DNA from: Flavobacteriaceae bacterium TMED68
Lineage (GTDB): Bacteria; Bacteroidota; Bacteroidia; Flavobacteriales; Flavobacteriaceae
Length of the DNA stretch: 21,447 nucleotides
Assembly (NCBI GenBank): GCA_002167525.1
Contig: NHDV01000003.1
Span: forward strand, 38,475-59,921
Direction of reading: 5' to 3'
Part shown: positions 15,774-21,447 of the stretch, in pieces
Position numbering within the stretch: position 1 is the stretch's first letter
How the letters are laid out: each line of letters starts with the position of its first letter
Notes under the pieces: generated by a model
Databases searched by the model: none
What the model was told of the DNA's origin: nothing
Seen by the model: the letters and a program-made list of their open reading frames with translations, nothing else
Made by a program: the position numbers and the translations under genes

Positions 15774-16094
15774 ATGAAAAAAGGATATTGGATAGGAAAT
15801 GTAATTGAAATTAAAAATGAAGAAAGATGGAATAACTACTTGACAAAATACTTTCAAATTGAAGAAAAACATAAAAATGAACAAACTGGAAACTATTTAC
15901 CTGTGCTCACAGGTCAGCCAAAAGGTAAGATTCAGGGTTCAGATTTAATGTTTGCAGCAGTTGTAGAGTTTAATAGTTTACAAGACGCTGTAGATTGTCA
16001 TAATAGCAAAGAATATCAAGAAGCCTTAAATGAACTTGGCAATAATCCCGAAGAAACTGTTGTAAGAAATCTTTCCATTTTCGAGGGTAGTTAG
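15774..16094 (+). CDS. DUF1330-family small alpha+beta barrel protein
   Basis: 106 residues from the ATG at 15774. I prefer this start to the ATG at 15750 because the sequence before it (ATTAAATCAAAATAAAATG) resembles the leader of neighbouring genes and because family members begin directly with the first strand. Strand KGYWIGNVIEIKN, helix EERWNNYLTKYFQIEEK, a hairpin around VLTGQPKGKIQGSD, strand FAAVVEFNSLQDAVDCHNSKEYQEAL, and a final strand VVRNLSIFEGS match DUF1330, a dimeric barrel of unknown chemistry. There is no signal peptide, so it is cytoplasmic. It is notable as a third barrel type beside the secreted two-domain family. The stop lies 4 bases from the end of the convergent gene at 16099. 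Confidence 0.8.
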   Translation: MKKGYWIGNVIEIKNEERWNNYLTKYFQIEEKHKNEQTGNYLPVLTGQPKGKIQGSDLMFAAVVEFNSLQDAVDCHNSKEYQEALNELGNNPEETVVRNLSIFEGS

Positions 16095-16098
16095 ATAG

Positions 16099-16824
16099 TT
16101 ATCTGGGTTTTTCAGCTGCCACATCAGGATATTCTTGCTTTATAAAGTTTAAAATTTCTTTTGCTTTTTTTTGATGTTTTTTAAAAAGTCCTAGCTGTCC
16201 TACATTAACTGTTTTTACATAGTGTAGATTGCTTAAAAAAAGGCTAATCACATCTTTGTTTGTGGTATTTATTTTTGGATTTCCAGAGGGATAAACAAAT
16301 TCTATATCATAAACATTCATCTCATCGAAAACCATGGGATCAAACATCACATTTATTTGATCGAATAGTCGCCTTACTAAATATTCCTCCCTTTCTTTTA
16401 TGAAATCAATGAAAATAAAATTGTCGTTATATTGTAAGAGGGTATCAATTATCTTTTGGTTTTTTATTAAAATAAAATTTCCAGAATATTTTAACTCTTC
16501 ATTTGTTGTATTGTTTGCCCAAAAGACCACAGGGCGAGGTAAGTATCTCGCATAATAGTAAAGATCTTTTCCATAATCATCTTGCAAACCATTATTTAAA
16601 ATATATATAATTGAATCTATCCTTACTTCTCTTGTTTCTCTTCGTTGAATTACAATATCTAACTCTTTAATGTCGGTTTCAAGGTCATTAATAAATGATG
16701 CTATTATTTCTTTTTCTTTTTGTCTATCGACTAACACTTCCCTATAATTCTCAACAAAAAAACCTAGTGAAATAGCAATAAATAACATTAAAAACTCCCA
16801 AAATCTATTAACTATTTTTTTCAT
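16099..16824 (-). CDS. Membrane-anchored protein of unknown function, DUF6090-like
   Basis: 241 residues. One N-terminal membrane segment (about residues 9-24, FWEFLMLFIAISLGFF) is followed by VENYREVLVDRQKEKEIIASFINDLETDIKELD. This helix continuation resembles the many Bacteroidetes proteins that place an 'xExxxDRxxE..YI.SL..DL..D' segment after a single membrane helix (DUF6090 group). The remaining ~190 residues look helical and would face the periplasm. No catalytic motif is seen. It is the only member of the minus-strand series without a cleavable leader, and it is transcribed from a variant of the shared promoter. Confidence 0.65.
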   Translation of the reverse strand: MKKIVNRFWEFLMLFIAISLGFFVENYREVLVDRQKEKEIIASFINDLETDIKELDIVIQRRETREVRIDSIIYILNNGLQDDYGKDLYYYARYLPRPVVFWANNTTNEELKYSGNFILIKNQKIIDTLLQYNDNFIFIDFIKEREEYLVRRLFDQINVMFDPMVFDEMNVYDIEFVYPSGNPKINTTNKDVISLFLSNLHYVKTVNVGQLGLFKKHQKKAKEILNFIKQEYPDVAAEKPR

Positions 16825-16850
16825 TTAATCGATTATTATTTAGCTGAGTG

Positions 16851-16860
16851 AATATACGAA
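16851..16860 (-). promoter_or_regulatory. Variant promoter element TTCGTATATT, gene 16099-16824
   Basis: One change from the family decamer, 26 bases before the ATG. The sequence upstream (AATTTTAAATTTAGGGACTGA) also resembles the AAATTTAGAGACTAA stretch before the element at 21351. Confidence 0.45.
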
Positions 16861-16903
16861 TCAGTCCCTAAATTTAAAATTAAGCATATACAGGTAAATA
16901 AAA

Positions 16904-16925
16904 GACCCTCCATATTTGAAGGGTC
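16904..16925 (-). terminator. Terminator of gene 16950-17435
   Basis: GACCCT/AGGGTC stem with a loop of about 10 bases, 25 bases after the stop codon. On the minus strand it is followed by TTTTATTTA. It is a diverged copy of the ACCCTCC/GGAGGGT terminators nearby. Confidence 0.75.
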
Positions 16926-16949
16926 CTTTAATGTATTAAATATTTTATT

Positions 16950-17435
16950 TTATTTTTGAGAGGCCATTATTTCTTCATTCAATTGTGTTGGATCATATAT
17001 CCAAGAAGCATTGACAATTTTCCCATCAACCCATTTAAATGAGACATTCACAGGGTTGGGCACATTTTTTTTAGTTCTTTTTGAAACCCCATCCCAAAGT
17101 CCCCAATTGTGACTCCATACTTGATTATTATTATTTTCATCATAAAAAGTCGTTTCAACAAAACTATACTGCATCTTAATATTTGAGTAAAATTTATGGT
17201 GCATTGAAAAACCTTCAATTATTTGACTTTTTGAAAATTCTTCTCCATTTACACTAAAGGTTGCATCATCACTAAAAATCTTTTTAAATGTTGTAAAGTC
17301 ATTTTTGAAATATTCACTATTCATTTTTTTAATTGCATTAGAATACTTATCAGATGTTCTTACAGTTCCAGTTATCTCTTGAGCTAAAGAGTAAAAAGAG
17401 CTTGCAATAAATAGGAGCATAAATAAATTTTTCAT
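16950..17435 (-). CDS. Secreted SnoaL/NTF2-like protein, member b
   Basis: 161 residues from the ATG at 17435; the 16 residues encoded upstream in frame are translated leader and promoter. Signal peptide MKNLFMLLFIASSFYSLA, mature part QEITG. The body follows the same order as the lipoprotein at 13591: YFKNDFTTFKKIFSDDATFSV, then FSKSQIIEGFSMHHKFYSNI (matching LNFSQMAEGFSAGHQYFENI), then WSHNWGLWDGVSKRTKK, VNVSFKWVDGKIVNASWIYDPTQLN. It differs in being a soluble exported protein instead of a lipoprotein. Ligand and activity are unknown. Its promoter carries the GGTCATATCCTC form of the upstream box. Confidence 0.8.
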   Translation of the reverse strand: MKNLFMLLFIASSFYSLAQEITGTVRTSDKYSNAIKKMNSEYFKNDFTTFKKIFSDDATFSVNGEEFSKSQIIEGFSMHHKFYSNIKMQYSFVETTFYDENNNNQVWSHNWGLWDGVSKRTKKNVPNPVNVSFKWVDGKIVNASWIYDPTQLNEEIMASQK

Positions 17436-17463
17436 TTTAATTGGTTTATGGTTAATAATATGT

Positions 17464-17510
17464 AATATACAAATAAGTCTCATACAATTTAAAATTAAGA
17501 GGATATGACC
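17464..17510 (-). promoter_or_regulatory. Promoter with GGTCATATCCTC box, gene 16950-17435
   Basis: TTTGTATATT at 17473-17464, 28 bases before the ATG, and GGTCATATCCTC at 17510-17499. The gap between the end of the box and the TTTG is 25 bases here, against 21 in the three other promoters that carry the box. The leader is TTAACCATAAACCAATTAAA. Confidence 0.6.
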
Positions 17511-17516
17511 AGTTTT

Positions 17517-18539
17517 TTAACTTTTAACTTCATACTTTTCTTCCATTGGAATAAAATCGATTTCTAAATATGCACCGCTTGCATTATCATCTGAAACTAT
17601 TTGAGGTTTTCCTTTAATAATTTCAATAGAGTTTCGATGTATATGACCAGCAAAAATTCCAATCACTTTAGATGAATCAAAAACCTTTTTATAAAATTCA
17701 AACGTTGTTTTAGTATGACCATTTTCTGGCCATTTGGAACGTCTTTCTAATTCAAAATTACGGTCAGTTTCAGCTCCCCAAAATGGGTTTCCACATCCAA
17801 ATGAAATATTTTTCCCTGGAGCGTACATTGGTATATGAATCAACAAAACAATAGGCATATCAGATTCAACATGTTTTGAAAAAAAATTTAGTTGTTCGTC
17901 TTTTATTTCATATGTTGAATTATCAATGGCTAAAAACCTAATTCCTTTTATATCATATGCTGCCATTAAGGGGTTATTCCCTTGATATAAAGGTATTAAT
18001 CTTTTTTCTATCCATTTATCACGAAGTGAATCAAGACTGCCATCCATCCCTTCGTAATGCCAATCGTGATTTCCCGCTATGTAAATATATGGAATCCCAA
18101 TCGCCTCTATTTCAGATAAAACCCATTCAATTGCAAGTTCAGACGGAAAACTAAATATATCACCTACTAAAGTGATAACATCTGCATTTGATTCTTTAGC
18201 AAAAGTTATTGCTTGCTTAAAGGCTTTCTTAGGATTTGTTTTTTCTCCTGTTTTGAAATGCTTTGTTTGATTATAAGCTTTAGCCATTCGGCGACTGAAG
18301 TTTAAAAAGGGGATTCCTCTTTCATCATCCATAAAAAGATGTGTATCTGCAATATGAATTATTTTTATTTTTTCTTTAATGACATTACTATAAAAAGAAA
18401 CTTTTTCCTGATCCAAAGTTACATATGTCTCTATGGATTGTTCCGTTTTTGTTGATTCTAATTGATGAAGTGAAATCGCTGGAAATCCAAGTCCTGAAGC
18501 TATAGTTGTTGATCCCTGTATAAATTTTCTTCGTTTCAT
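17517..18539 (-). CDS. Tat-type metallophosphoesterase
   Basis: 340 residues. MKRRKFIQGSTTIAS is a twin-arginine leader, so the protein is probably folded before export. All metal-binding motifs of the calcineurin-like phosphoesterase fold are in place: ADTH (Asp65, His67), GD (Asp127), GNHD (Asn157, His158), a lone His235 in LLIHIP, and GHIHR (His299, His301). This predicts a two-metal phosphodi- or monoesterase acting on an extracytoplasmic phosphorylated compound. The substrate is not evident. It is a monocistronic gene between a SnoaL-like gene and a barrel-family gene, and its promoter element is the most diverged of the set. Confidence 0.9.
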   Translation of the reverse strand: MKRRKFIQGSTTIASGLGFPAISLHQLESTKTEQSIETYVTLDQEKVSFYSNVIKEKIKIIHIADTHLFMDDERGIPFLNFSRRMAKAYNQTKHFKTGEKTNPKKAFKQAITFAKESNADVITLVGDIFSFPSELAIEWVLSEIEAIGIPYIYIAGNHDWHYEGMDGSLDSLRDKWIEKRLIPLYQGNNPLMAAYDIKGIRFLAIDNSTYEIKDEQLNFFSKHVESDMPIVLLIHIPMYAPGKNISFGCGNPFWGAETDRNFELERRSKWPENGHTKTTFEFYKKVFDSSKVIGIFAGHIHRNSIEIIKGKPQIVSDDNASGAYLEIDFIPMEEKYEVKS

Positions 18540-18569
18540 TAAGAAGTATTAATAAACTCTTAAATAACT

Positions 18570-18579
18570 AATATACATA
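18570..18579 (-). promoter_or_regulatory. Variant promoter element TATGTATATT, gene 17517-18539
   Basis: One change from the family decamer, 30 bases before the ATG. The leader does not match the family leader. Confidence 0.35.
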
Positions 18580-18673
18580 TTATACTATTGTCAATTTTTT
18601 TGTAGAAAAAAAATTAAGATGTATTTATTAAGTTATTACAACTTCTGACTTTTGGATTACTCGAGGGAATATA

Positions 18674-18703
18674 AAAATCCCCTATAAGGTGCTAGGGGAT
18701 TTT
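18674..18703 (-). terminator. Terminator of gene 18716-19405
   Basis: A perfect 11-bp stem AAAATCCCCTA/TAGGGGATTTT with an 8-base loop, starting 13 bases after the stop codon. Its stem sequence differs from the CCCTCC terminators of its neighbours. Confidence 0.9.
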
Positions 18704-18715
18704 GAATAAAATTTA

Positions 18716-19405
18716 CTAGTAGCTTTTTATAAGAACTCGAGTAAATGATTTTGAATATTGTGCTGCAGCGTCAAATACTTTTGCAAATTCTGCAAAGGCC
18801 ACACTTTCTTTTTTGCTTTGTGGTCCAAAATTAAATGCATCATTTAAATCAGAGTAAGTTCCATAAATATAAACACTCTCACCGTTTTCTGTACCATGAA
18901 CTATTTGGCCCATGCCAACAAATCCATCAAAATTATATGATTTTATTAGTTTACCAAAAGCCTCAATCATTGATGGTAATTTTGGGTTAGTTGCCTTAAA
19001 AACCCAAGCTTGTCCAATAGGATAATTAGTTTCCGAACCGTTTGTAATTAGACTTTTGCCCGCAGAGGCTCTACTGCTTTTTACATAATTACTCATTTTA
19101 GATATGTACAAGTCCCAATTTTCTCCTTTGAGTGAGTTTCTAAAATCAGCAAGAGATTGAGAGGAATTACTTGCAATACTTATAATGTGCGTAGCTTTTT
19201 CACTAGGCCCTTTTAAAGGAATTGAAGAAAAGTTAACTGTTACATCAGATGACTTTTCGTGATTTGAATAGAAACCATCAACAAGACCAGCTACTGTTGA
19301 GGCATTTTTTCCCTCTACCTCTAACATAACGTTGTACCAGAAAACATTTTGTGAAAATGTTAATGAACTAAATAGGATACTAAATAATATAAAAACGTTT
19401 TTCAT
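18716..19405 (-). CDS. Secreted two-domain alpha+beta-barrel-like protein, family member 4
   Basis: 229 residues from the ATG at 19405. The frame stays open upstream to 19489, but those 28 residues are read from promoter and leader DNA and resemble the same artefact at 17435. Signal peptide MKNVFILFSILFSSLTFS, mature part QNVFWYNV. The second half (GQAWVFKATNPKLPSMIEAF, then DGFVGMGQIVHG and SVYIYGTYSDLNDAFNFG) aligns with GHIWNLKGVNESQFKKGHDN, EGRVVGFGTYDI and THWVAVTGKDRMDHLM in member 5 at 20633. Members 4 and 5 thus form one subgroup and members 1-3 another. It lacks the helix-Trp signature of the first subgroup. Function unknown. Confidence 0.75.
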   Translation of the reverse strand: MKNVFILFSILFSSLTFSQNVFWYNVMLEVEGKNASTVAGLVDGFYSNHEKSSDVTVNFSSIPLKGPSEKATHIISIASNSSQSLADFRNSLKGENWDLYISKMSNYVKSSRASAGKSLITNGSETNYPIGQAWVFKATNPKLPSMIEAFGKLIKSYNFDGFVGMGQIVHGTENGESVYIYGTYSDLNDAFNFGPQSKKESVAFAEFAKVFDAAAQYSKSFTRVLIKSY

Positions 19406-19433
19406 TTTAATTGATTTATAGTTAATAATGATC

Positions 19434-19475
19434 AATATACAAATTAGTCTCTTAACATAATGATGAGGATACACC
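19434..19475 (-). promoter_or_regulatory. Promoter with GGTGTATCCTC box, gene 18716-19405
   Basis: TTTGTATATT at 19443-19434, preceded by AGAGACTAA, and GGTGTATCCTC at 19475-19465, 21 bases further upstream. The leader TTAACTATAAATCAATTAAA is the closest to the family consensus. Confidence 0.6.
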
Positions 19476-19581
19476 AGTGATTCATGCAATATAATTTGGA
19501 AAGTGGTATTTGGGTGTTTTAGAGTTTATAAAATCTGTAAAATTTATATCCTAGACTGAGATGTGAAAAATACTTTTTATA

Positions 19582-20502
19582 TCAATAAAAAAGTCCTTCA
19601 GAAAGATATTTGAGTCCTGTATCGCAAGCTACAGCAACCACCTTTGATTTTGGCCCTAAACTCTTAGATAATTTAATCGCTCCTGCTACATTCATACCGC
19701 TGGAAGTACCACAAAATATTCCTTCCTTCGAAGCCAGTTCTTTACAAGTCTGCCTTGCTAAGGATTCTTCAATTGAAATAACATCATCAACATATTCAGA
19801 GTTATAAATAGCAGGAATAAACCCAAGGCCAACCCCTTCAACATTATGAGCACCTTTAATTCCTTTTGATAATATTGGCGAACTAGCAGGCTCAAGGGCA
19901 ATGACTTTAGAATGAACGCCATTATCTTTGAATGATTTTGCTATTCCCATTAACGTTCCTGCTGTTCCAATCGTGTCACAAACAGCATCTACTTTTCCGC
20001 CAAGTTGTTGAAGTATCTCATCTCCAAGAGGAACAAAACCTTCAATAACGTCCATATTATTAAGTTGATCCGTAAAAAATGTATCAGGTTCAATAGAAAT
20101 TTCTTCAGCCCTATCAATCATCTTTCCAATAAGTTCTTTGGTGATTTTTCCATCCTCACTTTTAATAACTTCTATATCTGCTCCCAAGGCTCTCATCAAG
20201 CCAATTTTTTCTTTCCCAAAAACATCAGCAGTAATCAACCTGAAACGATATCCTTTTATCGCACAAACAAATGCTAATCCAGCTCCAGTACTTCCTCCAG
20301 AGTACTCAACAACAGACATTCCTTCTTTTAAATCACCTCTTTTTTCTGCTCCTTCAATCATAGAAAGGGCCATTCTATCTTTTTTTGATCCTGTTGGATT
20401 ATTTGCCTCCAGTTTTACATAAACTTCGCCACAACCTGATGGAATAATTTTCTCAAGTTTTACAATTGGTGTATTACCAACCGTTTCTAAAATATTTTTC
20501 AT
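19582..20502 (-). CDS. PLP-dependent cysteine-synthase-family enzyme
   Basis: 306 residues, full length for O-acetylserine sulfhydrylase/cysteine synthase (beta-family, fold type II). Landmarks in order: GNTPIVKL (9-16), PLP-binding Lys41 in NPTGSKKDR, the substrate loop, the phosphate-binding GTAGT (179-183), LEPASSPIL, GVGLGFIP, and CGTSSGMN near the pyridine-nitrogen Ser. The substrate loop reads YSGGSTG (67-73) where CysK and CysM have TSGNTG, so the amino-acid substrate or nucleophile may differ. No signal peptide, so it is cytoplasmic, the odd one among exported proteins. No sulfate-assimilation or cysE gene is nearby, and its promoter carries the same upstream box as its neighbours. 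It could be a cysteine synthase, a cystathionine synthase or a related beta-replacement enzyme. Confidence 0.85.
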   Translation of the reverse strand: MKNILETVGNTPIVKLEKIIPSGCGEVYVKLEANNPTGSKKDRMALSMIEGAEKRGDLKEGMSVVEYSGGSTGAGLAFVCAIKGYRFRLITADVFGKEKIGLMRALGADIEVIKSEDGKITKELIGKMIDRAEEISIEPDTFFTDQLNNMDVIEGFVPLGDEILQQLGGKVDAVCDTIGTAGTLMGIAKSFKDNGVHSKVIALEPASSPILSKGIKGAHNVEGVGLGFIPAIYNSEYVDDVISIEESLARQTCKELASKEGIFCGTSSGMNVAGAIKLSKSLGPKSKVVAVACDTGLKYLSEGLFY

Positions 20503-20529
20503 TTGATTGATTATTAATAAATAAGAAAA

Positions 20530-20567
20530 CGCAAATTAGTCATTAAACTTCATCAAGAAGATATGCC
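20530..20567 (-). promoter_or_regulatory. Promoter with GGCATATCTTC box, cysteine-synthase-like gene
   Basis: TGACTAATTTGCG (TTTG at 20535-20532) replaces the full TTTGTATATT, while GGCATATCTTC at 20567-20557 is kept with the same 21-base gap as at 19434 and 21351. The leader ends AATAATCAATCAAATG. Confidence 0.55.
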
Positions 20568-20571
20568 AATG

Positions 20572-20594
20572 AAAAAACCCTCCACTAGGGAGGG
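20572..20594 (-). terminator. Terminator of gene 20633-21322
   Basis: CCCTCC/GGAGGG stem with a 5-base loop; on the minus strand six T follow directly (20577-20572). It begins about 5 bases upstream of the GGCATATCTTC box of the next gene, so units are packed terminator to promoter. Confidence 0.9.
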
Positions 20595-20632
20595 CATGTT
20601 TTATTTCAAAATCTAAAATTAATTATCAAAAA

Positions 20633-21322
20633 CTATTGTTTAGTTTTTAGAATTTCTACTTCAAAATCTTTAACTACTTCTCCAGGACCTCTTTCGGAAA
20701 GGAGTTTTTTAGCTTTTGAGGATTTGCTAATTTTATCTGTAAGCATTAGATGATCCATCCTATCTTTGCCTGTAACTGCTACCCAGTGTGTAGCTCCATC
20801 AGGTCTATTTATGTCATATGTCCCAAATCCAACTACTCTCCCTTCAAAATCTGAACTAAATTCTTTTACAAAATTATCGTGCCCTTTTTTAAACTGAGAT
20901 TCGTTAACACCCTTTAAGTTCCATATATGTCCAAATGGATTTTTTTCAAACACTCCAGGCTGCCAACTAAGCATTCTCCCAGAAGATAACGATCCCCATT
21001 CTTCAACATAATTATTCATCTGAGCCCAAAAAGCAGTATTTTTATCTGGACTTATATCCCCTTCATCAAAAAGATCTACACCTAGTGTACTAAGCCATAC
21101 CATTCTATGTGTCATACCATCGCTTCTTCCTGCCCATAAGCGTTCAAGAATTACTGCTCCCTGATTAATTTTAACACCTTCAAAAATTTTATCAAAAGCT
21201 TCAGCGATGTCATTCTGTGTATGATCTTTTGCTTTAATTTCTATAGCTACAAATGCAGTTGTTTGTGCTTCTAATTTTGTTAAAGCGGTTAGAAATAATA
21301 ATAAAAATATAAGTTTTTTCAT
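20633..21322 (-). CDS. Secreted two-domain alpha+beta-barrel-like protein, family member 5
   Basis: 229 residues from the ATG at 21322; ten residues encoded upstream in frame come from the leader. Signal peptide MKKLIFLLLFLTALTKLEA, mature part QTTAFVAIEIKAKD. Half 1 ends in a strand HRMVWLSTLG. Half 2 (GHIWNLKGVNESQFKKGHDN, VVGFGTYDINRPDGATHWVA, and the last strand VVKDFEVEILKTK) aligns with the second half of member 4. The overall plan of strand, helix, GxG strand, helix and final strand fits a ferredoxin-like unit. No catalytic motif. Its upstream region is the best-formed example of the shared promoter. Confidence 0.75.
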   Translation of the reverse strand: MKKLIFLLLFLTALTKLEAQTTAFVAIEIKAKDHTQNDIAEAFDKIFEGVKINQGAVILERLWAGRSDGMTHRMVWLSTLGVDLFDEGDISPDKNTAFWAQMNNYVEEWGSLSSGRMLSWQPGVFEKNPFGHIWNLKGVNESQFKKGHDNFVKEFSSDFEGRVVGFGTYDINRPDGATHWVAVTGKDRMDHLMLTDKISKSSKAKKLLSERGPGEVVKDFEVEILKTKQ

Positions 21323-21350
21323 TTTAATTAATTTATGGTTAATAGGCAAC

Positions 21351-21393
21351 AATATACAAATTAGTCTCTAAATTTAATGAAGAGGATATGCCC
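21351..21393 (-). promoter_or_regulatory. Promoter with GGGCATATCCTC box, gene 20633-21322
   Basis: TTTGTATATT at 21360-21351 preceded by AGAGACTAA; GGGCATATCCTC at 21393-21382, 21 bases upstream of the TTTG. The leader TTAACCATAAATTAATTAAA runs to the ATG. Confidence 0.65.
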
Positions 21394-21400
21394 ATGATAT

Positions 21401-21423
21401 AAAAACTCTCCACTTGGGAGGGT
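21401..21423 (-). terminator. Terminator of an unseen minus-strand gene beyond the right edge
   Basis: ACTCTCC/GGGAGGGT stem with one G-T pair; five T follow on the minus strand (21405-21401). No gene body is visible after it in the window, so another minus-strand gene must lie just to the right, continuing the series. Confidence 0.75.
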
Positions 21424-21447
21424 ATTATATCTTAATAGTAAATTGTT

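Noticed and set aside
19610..20422. Three plus-strand frames opposite the cysteine-synthase-like gene
   Set aside because: Shadows of a full-length, motif-complete PLP enzyme on the other strand.

Overview
This is a strongly A+T-rich stretch of a marine-type member of the Bacteroidetes, most likely Flavobacteriaceae. The evidence is: a very large cell-surface adhesin built of DUF285 (BspA-type) and Ig-like repeats; many proteins with a Bacteroidetes-style export leader whose mature part begins with Gln; lipoproteins with Cys-Asn/Ser after the lipobox; no Shine-Dalgarno sequences; and repeated promoter elements of the TTTG / TAnnTTTG kind. No transposase, integrase, phage gene or CRISPR array is visible.

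Layout. 1-5053 (minus) is the N-terminal ~1,680 residues of an adhesin that runs off the left edge; its signal peptide is intact but has no ATG. 5137-5982 (minus) is a secreted alpha/beta hydrolase, followed by tRNA-Arg(CCT) (6082-6153, minus) and a lipoprotein esterase of the PHB-depolymerase/feruloyl-esterase type (6298-7221, plus). 8225-12600 (plus) is a possible operon: a 39-codon remnant of a Tat leader, a PQQ dehydrogenase with an inserted cytochrome c domain, a two-domain lipoprotein, and a Tat-exported TIM-barrel sugar isomerase/epimerase whose leader is the source of the remnant. This points to periplasmic sugar or polyol oxidation and rearrangement.

From 7307 to the right edge, a series of minus-strand, mostly single-gene units dominates. 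Five encode secreted ~230-265-residue proteins that look like tandem pairs of ferredoxin-like (dimeric alpha+beta barrel) domains (7307, 12652, 14215, 18716, 20633). Two encode secreted SnoaL/NTF2-like proteins (13591, 16950). A cytoplasmic DUF1330-type barrel (15774, plus), a membrane-anchored unknown (16099), a Tat-type metallophosphoesterase (17517) and a cysteine-synthase-like PLP enzyme (19582) lie among them. Most of these units share a TTTGTATATT promoter element, a near-identical 5' leader and CCCTCC/GGAGGG terminators; four also share a GGCATATCCTC-like box. They look like a co-regulated, locally expanded set of secreted proteins of unknown function.

A compact accessory patch at 15200-15770 holds a ribbon-helix-helix-like small protein and, on the opposite strand, a Cys-rich mini-ORF (9 Cys in 28 sense codons) interrupted by one in-frame TGA that forms the base of a 7-bp hairpin. 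That mini-ORF and the co-regulated barrel family are the best candidates for something undescribed.
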